64,000 bases of DNA. It comes from Bordetella genomosp. 9 (GTDB taxonomy: Bacteria; Pseudomonadota; Gammaproteobacteria; Burkholderiales; Burkholderiaceae_B). Shown here piece by piece: positions 9,935 through 21,101 of this stretch (the stretch's first letter is position 1; each line of letters begins with the position of its first letter). Location of the stretch: positions 1,240,001 to 1,304,000 of the forward strand of contig NZ_NEVJ01000003.1 of the NCBI RefSeq assembly GCF_002261425.1, read 5' to 3'. The notes under the pieces were generated by a model. It was not told where the DNA came from and did no database searches. It saw only the letters and a program-made list of their open reading frames with translations. The translations under genes and the position numbers were made by a program.

Positions 9935-11244
9935 CAAGCCATCCCCATCAACTGGTCGAAAGGCACTTGCTCGTCCGTGACCTTGGCCTTGTCGAGCACA
10001 TAGGAAACCACATTATCTTCCACCACGAGAGCCTCGATCTCGGCGCGGCGCTGGCGGTCGGAAAGATAATAGCTGACCACCTGGGCCGGCTCTTCGTAAT
10101 TCTGCGCGAACTCTTCGATGCGCGCGCGAACCTGTTCAGGCTTGGCCTGCAGTTGCGCTTCCTTGACCAGTTCGGACACCAGCAGGCCCAGGCGCACGCG
10201 GCGTTCGGACTCGCTGCTGAAGGCTTCCAGCGGGATCGGCACCGAATCGGCATTCGGCAGGCCACGCTGCTTGAGTTCTTCGCGCGCGGCGGCGACGCGG
10301 CTGCTGACATCGCTGTCGACCAGCGCGGCCGGCACGTCGAACTTGGCCGCTTCGGCCAGCGCGTCCATCACGCTGTTCTTGGTGCGCACCAGCAGGCGCG
10401 TCCTGGCTTCGCGCTCGACATTCTTGCGGATGTCGGCCTTCAGCTTTTCGACGTCGCCTTCGGCCTGGCCCAGCGACTTGGCGAATTCGCTATCCACGGC
10501 CGGCAGCACGGCTTCGGCCACTTCCTTGATGGTGATGGTGAATTCCGCGGTCTTGCCGGCGACTTCCTTGCCTTGGTAGTCTTCCGGGAAGCTCAGCGGG
10601 AAAACCTTGGTTTCGCCCGCCTTCATGCCCTGCGCGGCGGCTTCGAACTCGGGCAGCATGCGACCCTGGCCCAGCACGAAGGGGAAGTCTTCGGCCTTGC
10701 CGCCGTCGAACGGCACGCCGTCGATGGTGCCGGCGAAATCCAGGGTGACACGATCGCCGTCCTGGGCCGCGCGGCCTTCGCGCGCTTCGTACGAGGCGCG
10801 CTGCTTGCGCAGGACGTCGATGGTCTGGTCGACTTCCGCGTCGGTGACCGGGGCGTCGTAGCGCGTGACGGACAGGCTGGACAGGTCGGGTACGGCCACT
10901 TCGGGATAGACCTCGAAATCGGCGGTGAACACGAGCGCGTCTTCACCCACGCCTTCGGTCTTCGGCTCGATGGAAGGCGCACCGGCGACGCGCAGCTTCG
11001 CGGAATCGATGGCCTGTTCGAATGCACGACCCACCTGGGTATTGATCACGTCATAGCGGATGCCGGGCCCGTGGCTGCGCTCCAGCATGGCCATGGGCAC
11101 TTTGCCGGGACGGAAGCCGGGCACCTTGGCGGTGCGCGCGACGCGCTTCAACTGCGCCTGGACTTCTTTTTCGATGTCCGCGACGGACACGGACAGATCG
11201 ACGCGGCGCTTCAGGCCGGAGAGGGTTTCAACCACAGGCTGCAT
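9934..11244 (-). CDS. tig: Trigger factor (ribosome-associated chaperone, PPIase)
   Basis: Binds the ribosome exit tunnel at protein L23 and shields nascent chains. The product is 436 aa with an N-terminal ribosome-binding domain carrying the signature GFRPGKVP (about residues 43-50), an FKBP-type prolyl isomerase domain (about 150-245), and a helical C-terminal chaperone domain. It is the first gene of the tig-clpP-clpX series and overlaps clpP by one base. The leader region 11245-11300 shows a small hairpin (CCGGT/ACCGG) but no promoter I would defend. Confidence 0.98.
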   Translation of the reverse strand: MQPVVETLSGLKRRVDLSVSVADIEKEVQAQLKRVARTAKVPGFRPGKVPMAMLERSHGPGIRYDVINTQVGRAFEQAIDSAKLRVAGAPSIEPKTEGVGEDALVFTADFEVYPEVAVPDLSSLSVTRYDAPVTDAEVDQTIDVLRKQRASYEAREGRAAQDGDRVTLDFAGTIDGVPFDGGKAEDFPFVLGQGRMLPEFEAAAQGMKAGETKVFPLSFPEDYQGKEVAGKTAEFTITIKEVAEAVLPAVDSEFAKSLGQAEGDVEKLKADIRKNVEREARTRLLVRTKNSVMDALAEAAKFDVPAALVDSDVSSRVAAAREELKQRGLPNADSVPIPLEAFSSESERRVRLGLLVSELVKEAQLQAKPEQVRARIEEFAQNYEEPAQVVSYYLSDRQRRAEIEALVVEDNVVSYVLDKAKVTDEQVPFDQLMGMA

Positions 11245-11474
11245 TAGAAAAGACCTATTTTGCGAGTGAATGGAAGATGGGAATCAACCGGTCATTTTAC
11301 CGGAAACTCATTTGTGCCCGCCAAGGCGGTCCGAAGGGTCGGGGACGGATAAGCGTGGGCGTTGATCCGATCGCCAATAATGCAACGCGAGACCCGGCGC
11401 GCGGGCCGGAAAGCTGAATGTCAGCTTGATAGAATTCCCGCTCTGCCATTACCTGGGCTTCCCCGCCTTTTCCT

Positions 11475-12050
11475 ATGCAATCACGCGCCCCCGGCGATAC
11501 CCGTCCCCGCCTGAGCACCATGGCCGCCCTGATCTTCAGCTCGCGCTGGCTGCAGCTGCCGCTGTACCTGGGCCTGATCGTGGCGCAAGGCGTCTATGTG
11601 TTGCTCTTCGTGAAGGAACTGTGGCATCTGGTCAGCCACGCGACCACGTTCGGCGAACAGCAGATCATGTTGATCGTGCTCGGCCTGATCGACGTCGTCA
11701 TGATCTCGAACCTGCTGGTCATGGTGATCGTCGGCGGTTACGAGACCTTCGTCTCCCGGCTCAGGCTGGAGGGACACCCGGACCAACCGGAATGGCTAAG
11801 CCACGTGAACGCCAGCGTGCTGAAGGTCAAGCTGGCGATGGCGATCATCGGCATTTCGTCCATACACCTGCTGCGCACCTTCATCGAGGCGGGCGGCCTG
11901 GGCAAGCCCGACGTCACGTTCACCGAAAGCGGCGTGATGTGGCAGACCATCATCCACTGCGTCTTCATTTTGTCGGCGATCGGGATCGCCTATGTGGACC
12001 GCTTGCTGGCCCCACCCCATGCAGAGGCCAGGGAACGCGGCACGCACTGA
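11475..12050 (+). CDS. YqhA/UPF0114 family inner-membrane protein
   Basis: Membrane protein of unknown function in the UPF0114 (YqhA) family. The 191-aa product has hydrophobic segments at about residues 28-50, 65-90 and 115-135, with a fourth near 155-175, and the family-typical motif [12 protein letters not shown] near the N-terminus. The ATG at 11475 is used; an internal ATG at 11520 ([10 protein letters not shown]) would also give a sound family start and cannot be excluded. It faces the cold-shock gene and the two share a bidirectional terminator. Confidence 0.85.
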   Translation: MQSRAPGDTRPRLSTMAALIFSSRWLQLPLYLGLIVAQGVYVLLFVKELWHLVSHATTFGEQQIMLIVLGLIDVVMISNLLVMVIVGGYETFVSRLRLEGHPDQPEWLSHVNASVLKVKLAMAIIGISSIHLLRTFIEAGGLGKPDVTFTESGVMWQTIIHCVFILSAIGIAYVDRLLAPPHAEARERGTH

Positions 12051-12119
12051 CGCCTGACCCGGCCCGCGGCGCCCCGGCGCTGCGGGCGACGGGCGGCCGG
12101 GCCACGAAAAAGACCAGCC

Positions 12120-12154
12120 AAAAAAACGGCGTGCCCTGTGCACGCCGTTTTTTT
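12120..12154. terminator. Bidirectional terminator between yqhA-like gene and csp
   Basis: CGGCGTGC (12127-12134) pairs with GCACGCCG (12140-12147) around a CCTGT loop. Seven A residues lead in and seven T residues follow, giving a 15-bp symmetric structure that serves both converging genes. Confidence 0.92.
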
Positions 12155-12157
12155 ATC

Positions 12158-12364
12158 TCACTTCACAATCTGGATGTTCATGGCGGCGGGGCCTTTGGCG
12201 CCCTGCCCGACCTCATACGAGACGCGCTGGTTCTCCTGCAGCGTCTTGTAGCCTTCGGTGCGGATCTGCGAGAAGTGCACGAAAAGATCCTTGCTGCCAT
12301 CGTCGGGCACGATGAAGCCGTATCCCTTTTCCGCGTTGAACCACTTGACAATGCCCGTTGCCAT
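12158..12364 (-). CDS. Cold-shock protein, CspA family
   Basis: Small single-domain RNA/DNA-binding beta-barrel protein that melts RNA structure. It is 68 aa, with the RNP1 motif KGYGFI and the RNP2 motif LFVHF. The mRNA is likely to carry a leader of about 130 bases, since the only good promoter candidate lies at 12503-12532. Long leaders are typical of cold-inducible csp genes, but cold induction itself is inference. A second family member lies at 61494. Confidence 0.96.
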   Translation of the reverse strand: MATGIVKWFNAEKGYGFIVPDDGSKDLFVHFSQIRTEGYKTLQENQRVSYEVGQGAKGPAAMNIQIVK

Positions 12365-12502
12365 ATTTGCACCACCTGAGCTGATGAATAGAGGAGAGGC
12401 GCCAGATTATCAAGGATGGGAAATCGGCAACTACAGTACCTTTGACGTACCTTTGCGGCGACAGAGAACTAAGACCGCGTCGCTTGAATATCTCGCCGAG
12501 CG

Positions 12503-12532
12503 AGTGTAATCGGGATATTTTTACCCGGTCAA
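12503..12532 (-). promoter_or_regulatory. Predicted promoter of the csp gene at 12158
   Basis: Minus-strand TTGACC (12527-12532) and TACACT (12503-12508) are 18 bases apart. They match 5 of 6 and 4 of 6 consensus positions. They would give a leader of about 130 bases before the csp start. Confidence 0.42.
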
Positions 12533-12612
12533 CCGCGCTTGCCCCCAAAATCAGCAATTGGCGCTAAGCCATGCCAAACCCGCCATGGGGGGCTACCCAT
12601 GGCGGAGCGTTC

Positions 12613-12699
12613 TGGTGCGAAGGAGGGGACTCGAACCCCTACACCTGTTACGGCGTCAGGACCTAAACCTGGTGCGTCTACCAATTTCGCCACCTTCGC
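12613..12699 (-). tRNA. tRNA-Leu (anticodon UAG)
   Basis: The 87-base gene folds as a class II tRNA: acceptor stem GCGAAGG/CCTTCGC, D-arm, anticodon loop TTTAGGT with anticodon TAG, long variable arm, T-arm AGGGG-TTCGAGT-CCCCT, and an encoded CCA end (12613-12615). The outermost anticodon-stem pair is a C-A mismatch, where E. coli has C-G. Confidence 0.95.
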
Positions 12700-12743
12700 A
12701 AGCGGAGCCCGGTATTGTAGCTTGCTTGTTAAAATCGCGCCCC

Positions 12744-13943
12744 ATGAACCCCCGCCTAGACGCTCTACACCCCTATCCTTTCGAAAAGCTGCGCCGCCTG
12801 ATGGCCGACGCCGGCTCGCCCCCCAGCGGGCTCGCGCCGATCAATCTGTCCATCGGCGAGCCCAAGCACGACACCCCCGCCCGGGTGGCCCAAGCCATGG
12901 TGCAGGCCCTGCCGGGCGGCCTGGCGTCCTATCCGAGCACCAAGGGCGAACCCCGCCTGCGCGAAGTCATCGCGCAGTGGCTGGCCAAGCGCTACGGCAT
13001 ACCGGCGCCGGATCACGAGACCCAGGTCCTGCCGGTGCTCGGATCGCGCGAAGCGCTGTTCGCCTTCGCGCAAACCGTGATCGACCCGACCGGGGACGAC
13101 ATCGTCATCTGCCCCAACCCGTTCTACCAGATCTACGAGGGCGCGACGCTGCTGGCCGGTGGCCGGCCCTATTTCGTCAATGCCGACCCGGCGCGCAACT
13201 TCAGCCCGGACTGGAGCCAGGTGCCGGCGGACGTATGGCGCAAGACGCGCATGGTGTACGTCTGCTCGCCCGGGAACCCGGCGGGCAATGTCATGTCCAT
13301 GGAAGACTGGCGCGAGATTCTCGAGCTGAGCGACCGCTACGGCTTCATCATCGCGTCCGACGAGTGCTATTCCGAGATCTACCTGAACGAAACCCAGCCG
13401 CCCCTGGGCGGCCTGCAGGCGGCGCACGCGCTGGGACGCACGGATTTCCGCAACCTGGTCGCGTTTTCCAGCCTGTCCAAGCGCTCGAACGTGCCCGGCA
13501 TGCGCTCGGGTTTCGTCGCGGGCGACGCCGCGCTGCTCGCCCGTTTCCTGCTTTACCGCACTTATCATGGCAGCGCGATGAGCCCGGTCGTGACCGCCGC
13601 CAGCATCGCGGCCTGGACCGATGAAACGCACGTGCGGGAAAACCGCCGTCTCTACCGCGAGAAATTCGACGCGGTGGTGCCCATCCTGCAACGCGCCATG
13701 GACGTGACCCGTCCGGCGGCGTCGTTCTACCTGTGGGTGGCGACACCCATTCCGGATACCGATTTCGCCCGCGATCTCTACGCACGCACGGGCGTGACGG
13801 TGCTGCCGGGCAGCTACCTGGCGCGCGACGCCCACGGACGGAATCCCGGCGTGAACCGCGTCCGCATGGCACTGGTCGCCCCGCAGGGACAATGCGTGGA
13901 CGCCGCCGAACGCATCGCCGATTTCGTCAAATCTTCCGTTTAA
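12744..13943 (+). CDS. dapC: Succinyldiaminopimelate transaminase
   Basis: PLP enzyme of the succinylase branch of lysine and meso-diaminopimelate synthesis: it forms N-succinyl-LL-DAP from the 2-amino-6-oxopimelate precursor. It is 399 aa, fold type I. The substrate loop [10 protein letters not shown] is near residue 35, CSPGNPAGN near residue 172, the PLP-ring Asp motif ASDECYSE near residue 210, and the Schiff-base lysine motif SSLSKRSN near residue 247. A dapCDE cluster is known from Bordetella pertussis, and this gene heads the same order here. The ATG at 12744 fits the family N-terminus; an upstream in-frame extension runs through the tRNA gene and is rejected. Confidence 0.95.
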   Translation: MNPRLDALHPYPFEKLRRLMADAGSPPSGLAPINLSIGEPKHDTPARVAQAMVQALPGGLASYPSTKGEPRLREVIAQWLAKRYGIPAPDHETQVLPVLGSREALFAFAQTVIDPTGDDIVICPNPFYQIYEGATLLAGGRPYFVNADPARNFSPDWSQVPADVWRKTRMVYVCSPGNPAGNVMSMEDWREILELSDRYGFIIASDECYSEIYLNETQPPLGGLQAAHALGRTDFRNLVAFSSLSKRSNVPGMRSGFVAGDAALLARFLLYRTYHGSAMSPVVTAASIAAWTDETHVRENRRLYREKFDAVVPILQRAMDVTRPAASFYLWVATPIPDTDFARDLYARTGVTVLPGSYLARDAHGRNPGVNRVRMALVAPQGQCVDAAERIADFVKSSV

Positions 13944-13963
13944 CTCCACAACAGCCAAGAACC

Positions 13964-15924
<1,961 letters not shown>

Positions 15925-15932
15925 CGGACCCA

Positions 15933-16829
15933 ATGCCCTCTTCCAATCGTTCCGAATTGCAGACCGTGCGCGACCTGATCCGCTACGGTGTCTCGCGGCT
16001 GAATGCCGGGCAGGTGAGCTACGGCCATGGCAGCGACAATGCCTGGGACGAAGCCGTCTACCTGGTCCTGCACACGCTGCACCTTCCGCTCGATACGCTG
16101 GAGCCTTTCCTGGAGGCCCGCGTCCTGCCGGACGAGCGTGAACAGGTGCTGGCCTTGCTGGACAAGCGCGTGGCGGAGCGCCTGCCCGCGCCCTACCTGA
16201 CCAACGAAGCCTGGCTGCGCGGCCGCCGCTTCTACGTGGACAACCGCGTGATCGTGCCCCGCTCGCCGATCGCCGAACTGCTGGACGACAGCCTGTCGCC
16301 GTGGGTGGCCGATCCCGAAACCGTGGAGTATGTGCTGGACATGTGCACGGGATCGGGATGCCTGGCGGTCCTGTCCGCGCTGGCATTTCCTTTCGCGCAT
16401 GTCGATGGCGTCGACATTTCCGCCAGCGCGCTGGAAGTCGCCATGCACAACGTGGGCGCCTATAACCTGCATGACCGCATCTCCCTGCACTGCAGCGATC
16501 TTTTCCAGAAGCTGCCCGCGCGGCAGTACGACGTCATCATCTGCAATCCGCCCTATGTGAATGCGGATTCCATGGACGCGCTGCCGCAGGAATACCGGCA
16601 TGAACCGCATATGGCGCTGGCCGGCGGCGACGACGGCATGGACCTGGTCAAGCGCATCATCGACGAAGCCCCCGCCCACTTGCGTCCCAAAGGCCTCCTG
16701 GTGCTGGAAATCGGCCACGAGCGCGAACATTTCGAGGCGGCATTCCCGCACCTGGATCCGGTGTGGCTGGATTCCTCGGAAGCCTCCGACCAGATCATGC
16801 TGCTGACGCGCGAGCAGTTGGCGCCGTGA
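15933..16829 (+). CDS. prmB: Ribosomal protein L3 N5-glutamine methyltransferase
   Basis: SAM-dependent enzyme that methylates the conserved glutamine of ribosomal protein L3. It is 298 aa. The SAM loop DMCTGSGC is at residues 136-143 and the glutamine-recognising NPPY at residues 205-208, which places it in the PrmB/PrmC/HemK group. The N-terminal helical part and length match PrmB better than PrmC. It begins 8 bases after dapE, and its TGA stop overlaps the GTG start of yheS. Confidence 0.93.
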   Translation: MPSSNRSELQTVRDLIRYGVSRLNAGQVSYGHGSDNAWDEAVYLVLHTLHLPLDTLEPFLEARVLPDEREQVLALLDKRVAERLPAPYLTNEAWLRGRRFYVDNRVIVPRSPIAELLDDSLSPWVADPETVEYVLDMCTGSGCLAVLSALAFPFAHVDGVDISASALEVAMHNVGAYNLHDRISLHCSDLFQKLPARQYDVIICNPPYVNADSMDALPQEYRHEPHMALAGGDDGMDLVKRIIDEAPAHLRPKGLLVLEIGHEREHFEAAFPHLDPVWLDSSEASDQIMLLTREQLAP

Positions 16830-18754
16830 TACGAGGATCCGGAATCACCCTGCGCCGCGGGACGAAAATCCTGCTGGACGGCGCGGACTTCGTCGTCAAC
16901 CCCGGGGAGCGTGTCGGCATCGTCGGCAAGAACGGCGCCGGTAAATCCACATTGTTCGCCTTGTTGACGGGCACCCTGGACCTGGACGCCGGCAGCCTGG
17001 CCATGCCGCCCGACTGGCGCATCGCCAGCGTGCAGCAGGAGTTGCACGCCGACGATCGGCCCGCGCGCGAATTCGTCATCGATGGAGACGTGCCGCTGCG
17101 CACCCTGCAGGCCAGGCGAGCGGCGCTGGACGATGACCAGGGTACGGAAATCGCCGAGACCGAAGCGGCACTGATCGAGGCCGGCGCCTGGACCGCGCCA
17201 TCGCGCGCGGAGCAGTTGCTGGCCGGCCTGGGCTTCAAGCCCGACGAATGGATGCAGCCGGTCGCCAGCTTTTCCGGCGGTTGGCGCATGCGGCTGGCAC
17301 TGGCCCGCGCGCTGATGGCGCCATCGGACCTGCTGTTGCTGGACGAGCCGACCAACCACCTGGACCTGGACGCCATGCTGTGGCTGGAAAAGTGGCTGAC
17401 GGCGTATCCAGGGACGGTGCTGCTGATTTCGCACGATACCGAATTCCTGGACGCCGCCGCCAAGGCCATCCTGCACTTCGACCACGGCAAGCTGGTCCGC
17501 TACCGCGGCGGCTACCAGGATTTCCTCGAACAGCGCGCGGAACGCCTGCGCCAGACCCGCATCGCCCATGAAAGGCAGACTCGGGAAGCGGCGCGCCTGC
17601 AGGGCTTCATCGACCGCTTCAAGGCCAAGGCTTCCAAGGCCAAGCAGGCCCAGAGCCGCGTCAAGGCGCTGGCGCGCATGCAGACGCTGGCGCCGCTGCA
17701 TGCGGAAGCGGGCATCGATATCCGCATTCCGTCGCCGGACCACATGCCGGATCCCCTGCTGATCCTGGAAAAGCTCTGTGCCGGGTATACGGACGCGTCA
17801 GGCAAGCCTGTCGACATCCTGCGCGATGTGACGCTGATGGTGCGCGCCGGCAGCCGCGTCGGGATCCTGGGCGCGAATGGCGCGGGCAAGAGCACGCTGG
17901 TCAAGACGATTGCCGAAACCCTGCCCGTGCGGGCCGGCGAGCGCCGCGCTTCGCGCGGGCTGTCCATCGGCTATTTCGCCCAGCATCAGCTCGATATGCT
18001 GGACCTGAACGCCACGCCGCTATTGCACCTGGCGCGCATCGCGCCGGAAGCCCGCGAACAGGAGCTGCGCAATTACCTGGGTGGTTTCGGATTCTCCGGC
18101 GATTCGGTCACGGGACCGGTCGGCCCGATGTCGGGCGGCGAAAAAGCGCGGCTGGCCCTGTCGCTGATCGTCTGGCAGAAGCCGAATCTGCTGCTGCTGG
18201 ACGAACCCAGCAACCACCTGGACGTCGAAACGCGCGAAGCGCTCGCCGCCGCGCTGGCGGAGTTCGCCGGCAGCATGCTGCTGGTTTCGCATGACCGGCA
18301 TCTGCTGCGCACCACCGTGGACGACTTCTGGATCGTGGCCGACGGCACGGTGCGCGAATTCGACGGCGACCTGGAGGATTACCGCGACTGGCTGGCGGCG
18401 CGTGGCGCCCAGGAAAAAGCCGACGCGTCGCGCACGACCACGGACGCTGCGGCCCCCGCCGACCGCAAGCAACAGCGCCGGCAGGAAGCCGAGGCGCGCC
18501 AACGCGTCGCGGCCGCGCGCAAACCGCTGGAAAGCAGGCTGGGCAAGGTGGACGCCGAAATGGCGGCCATACGCAAGCGCCTGGACACGCTGGACGCCCT
18601 GATCGCCGACGCGGATCTGTATTCCGACGCCCGCCGCGGCGAGCGCCAGAAGGTCATGAGCGAACATGGCGAGCTGGCCAAGCGCATGGACGAACTGGAA
18701 GAACAGTGGCTGGAGCTGCAGGAAGCCATCGAGGCGGTCGAGAAATCCGCCTGA
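16826..18754 (+). CDS. yheS: ABC-F ribosome-associated ATPase, YheS-like
   Basis: Soluble protein with two ABC ATPase domains and no membrane part. ABC-F proteins act on the ribosome, clearing or preventing stalled states; the exact task of YheS types is less certain. It is 642 aa with Walker A GKNGAGKST at 34-42 and a second one (GANGAGKST) near 350, signatures FSGGWRMRL and MSGGEKARL, and a linker rich in Lys/Arg. A Lys/Glu-rich C-terminal coiled coil starts near residue 540. The full E. coli YheS layout is matched. Translation starts with GTG at 16826, inside the prmB stop (GTGA), so coupling to prmB is likely. Confidence 0.9.
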   Translation: MIRGSGITLRRGTKILLDGADFVVNPGERVGIVGKNGAGKSTLFALLTGTLDLDAGSLAMPPDWRIASVQQELHADDRPAREFVIDGDVPLRTLQARRAALDDDQGTEIAETEAALIEAGAWTAPSRAEQLLAGLGFKPDEWMQPVASFSGGWRMRLALARALMAPSDLLLLDEPTNHLDLDAMLWLEKWLTAYPGTVLLISHDTEFLDAAAKAILHFDHGKLVRYRGGYQDFLEQRAERLRQTRIAHERQTREAARLQGFIDRFKAKASKAKQAQSRVKALARMQTLAPLHAEAGIDIRIPSPDHMPDPLLILEKLCAGYTDASGKPVDILRDVTLMVRAGSRVGILGANGAGKSTLVKTIAETLPVRAGERRASRGLSIGYFAQHQLDMLDLNATPLLHLARIAPEAREQELRNYLGGFGFSGDSVTGPVGPMSGGEKARLALSLIVWQKPNLLLLDEPSNHLDVETREALAAALAEFAGSMLLVSHDRHLLRTTVDDFWIVADGTVREFDGDLEDYRDWLAARGAQEKADASRTTTDAAAPADRKQQRRQEAEARQRVAAARKPLESRLGKVDAEMAAIRKRLDTLDALIADADLYSDARRGERQKVMSEHGELAKRMDELEEQWLELQEAIEAVEKSA

Positions 18755-18803
18755 GGAAAAGCGGCTGAGGCAAGCCGCCTAAGGAAAACCGGCCGAGCCC
18801 GAC

Positions 18804-21101
18804 TCAGCCGGCAATCACGTCCAGCTTGGCGATCCCGAGCGCGAGCGTCTTGGGACCCACGTCGCGGAACTGGATCTGCGCCTGCGCATCCTGGCCGTTG
18901 CCGCTGAGACCGATGATGGTCCCGTCGCCGAAACGCGCGTGCCGCACACCCTGCCCGATACGGTATTGACGATCGCCGACCGTCACGCCCGACGACACGC
19001 CGCGCGGCTGGCGCGGCGCAATGGTGCCGGTGGGCTTGCGGCCGAAGGCATCGCGGTCGGCGCCGCGCCAATCCCTGCTGCCAGCGCCATACTCGTCCCC
19101 CATCGTGGCGCGGGGGGTCAGCCATTTCAGATGCTGTTCGGGGATTTCGCCCAGGAAGCGCGAACGCATGGCGTAGCGCGTCTGTCCGTGCAGCATGCGG
19201 CTTTGCGCCAGGCTCAGGTACAGGCGTTCACGCGCCCGGGTGATCGCCACGTACATCAGCCGGCGTTCTTCTTCCAGGCCGGCTTGCTCCAGGACGCTGT
19301 TTTCATGCGGGAACAGGCCTTCTTCGAGCCCGGTGATGAAAACCGCGTCGAATTCCAGGCCCTTGGCCGCGTGCACGGTCATCATCTGGACGGCGTCCTG
19401 CCCGGCCTGCGCCTGGTTGTCGCCGGCTTCCAGCGCCGCATGGGACAGGAAGGCCGCCAGCGGCGTCAGGTTTTCCGTCGGCGCGGCGAACGCGGGATCC
19501 GTCGTCCCGGCGGCGTCAGGCTCCGGGATCGGTTCGCGTTGGGCGGCCACGCCCGCCGGCAGGCCGTCGAAATTTTCCTCGGTCGAAAACACCGCCGCGG
19601 CGTTGACCAGTTCGTTCAGGTTCTCGATCCGCTCCGTGCCTTCTTTTTCGCCACGGTAATGTTCGATGAGCCCGCTGGCTTCCAGCACGTGCTCGACCAT
19701 TTCCGGCAAAGGTAGTTCACGCGTGTCGTCCGCCATGCGCCCGATCAGCGTTGCGAACTGCGCCAGATTGGCGCCACCCTTGCCCGCCACGCGGGCGACC
19801 GCGCCGTACAGGCTGGTGTCGTGCGCGCGGGCGGCATCCGCCAGTTGTTCGAGCGTGCGAGCGCCGATCCCGCGCGCCGGGAAATTCACCACCCGCATCC
19901 ACGACGTATCGTCATGCGGGTTGGCGATCAGGCGCAGGTAGGCCAGCGCATGCTTGATTTCCTGGCGCTCGAAAAAGCGCAGGCCGCCATAGACCTTGTA
20001 GGGAATGGCGGCGGAAAACAGTGCGTGTTCCAGCACGCGCGATTGCGCGTTGCTTCGATACAGCACGGCGATTTCGCGGCGCGCCCGCCCGTCGTTGACC
20101 AGGGCGCGGATTTCGTCCACGACCCACTGTGCTTCCATGCCGTCGGAAGGCTGTTCGATGACGCGCACGGGCTCGCCTTCGCCCTGCTCCGTCCAGAGGT
20201 TCTTGCCCAGACGGCCGCTGTTATGGTCGATCAGCGCGTTGGCGGCGTCCAGGATATGGCCGTAGGAACGGTAGTTCTGTTCCAGGCGGATGACCGTGCC
20301 GTGCGCATAGTCGCGTTCGAAGTCGGCCATGTTGCCGACATTCGCGCCGCGGAAAGCGTAGATGGACTGGTCGTCGTCGCCGACGGCGAAGATATGCGCG
20401 CCGCCCCCGGCCAGCAAGCGCAGCCACTTGTACTGCAGCGTGTTGGTGTCCTGGAATTCGTCCACCAGGATGTGGCGGAACCGGCGCTGGTAGTGCTCGC
20501 GCACCGGCGCATTGCGCGACAGCAATTCGTAGGCGCGCAGCAGCAGTTCGGGGAAATCGACCACGCCCTCGCGCTGGCACTGCGCTTCGTACAGCTGATA
20601 GATTTCGATCAGGCGGCGTCGATGGCTATCCCAGGCTTCGAGTTCGCCCGGGCGCTGGCCTTCTTCCTTGGCGCCGTTGATGAAACGCTGCACGTCGCGC
20701 GGCGGGTATTTTTCATCGTCGATGCCGTTGGCCTTGAGCAGGCGCTTGATCGCCGCCAGCTGGTCCGCCGTGTCCAGTATCTGGAAGGCCTGGGGCAGGC
20801 CCGCGTCGCGGTGATGCGCGCGCAACAAGCGATTGCACAGGCCGTGAAAGGTACCCACCCACAGGCCGCGCGTGTCGAGCGGCAGGATCGCGGTGATCCG
20901 TGCCAGCATTTCGCGCGCCGCCTTGTTGGTGAAGGTGACGGCCAGCAGTGCATAAGGGCTGGCCAGGCCGTTCTGGATCAGCCACGCCATGCGCGTGGTC
21001 AATACACGCGTTTTGCCGCTGCCTGCCCCGGCCAGGACCAGGGCATGCTGCGGCTCGAGCGTAACGGCGGCGCGTTGTTCGGGATTTAACTTATCGATCA
21101 T
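18804..21101 (-). CDS. uvrD: DNA helicase II (UvrD)
   Basis: Superfamily 1A 3'-5' helicase used in nucleotide excision and mismatch repair. It is 765 aa: Walker A AGAGSGKT at 24-31, motif Ia TFTNKAA, the DEFQDTN box near 217, the GDDDQSIYAFRGA motif, and C-terminal motifs VHAAKGLEF and VAITRA. A Tudor-like C-terminal end (RIGQGVRHARFGDGTI) typical of UvrD/PcrA is present. It is somewhat longer than E. coli UvrD because of a Pro/Ala-rich insert near 515-545. It overlaps the desaturase gene by ATGA. No LexA box is visible upstream of that pair. Confidence 0.95.
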   Translation of the reverse strand: MIDKLNPEQRAAVTLEPQHALVLAGAGSGKTRVLTTRMAWLIQNGLASPYALLAVTFTNKAAREMLARITAILPLDTRGLWVGTFHGLCNRLLRAHHRDAGLPQAFQILDTADQLAAIKRLLKANGIDDEKYPPRDVQRFINGAKEEGQRPGELEAWDSHRRRLIEIYQLYEAQCQREGVVDFPELLLRAYELLSRNAPVREHYQRRFRHILVDEFQDTNTLQYKWLRLLAGGGAHIFAVGDDDQSIYAFRGANVGNMADFERDYAHGTVIRLEQNYRSYGHILDAANALIDHNSGRLGKNLWTEQGEGEPVRVIEQPSDGMEAQWVVDEIRALVNDGRARREIAVLYRSNAQSRVLEHALFSAAIPYKVYGGLRFFERQEIKHALAYLRLIANPHDDTSWMRVVNFPARGIGARTLEQLADAARAHDTSLYGAVARVAGKGGANLAQFATLIGRMADDTRELPLPEMVEHVLEASGLIEHYRGEKEGTERIENLNELVNAAAVFSTEENFDGLPAGVAAQREPIPEPDAAGTTDPAFAAPTENLTPLAAFLSHAALEAGDNQAQAGQDAVQMMTVHAAKGLEFDAVFITGLEEGLFPHENSVLEQAGLEEERRLMYVAITRARERLYLSLAQSRMLHGQTRYAMRSRFLGEIPEQHLKWLTPRATMGDEYGAGSRDWRGADRDAFGRKPTGTIAPRQPRGVSSGVTVGDRQYRIGQGVRHARFGDGTIIGLSGNGQDAQAQIQFRDVGPKTLALGIAKLDVIAG

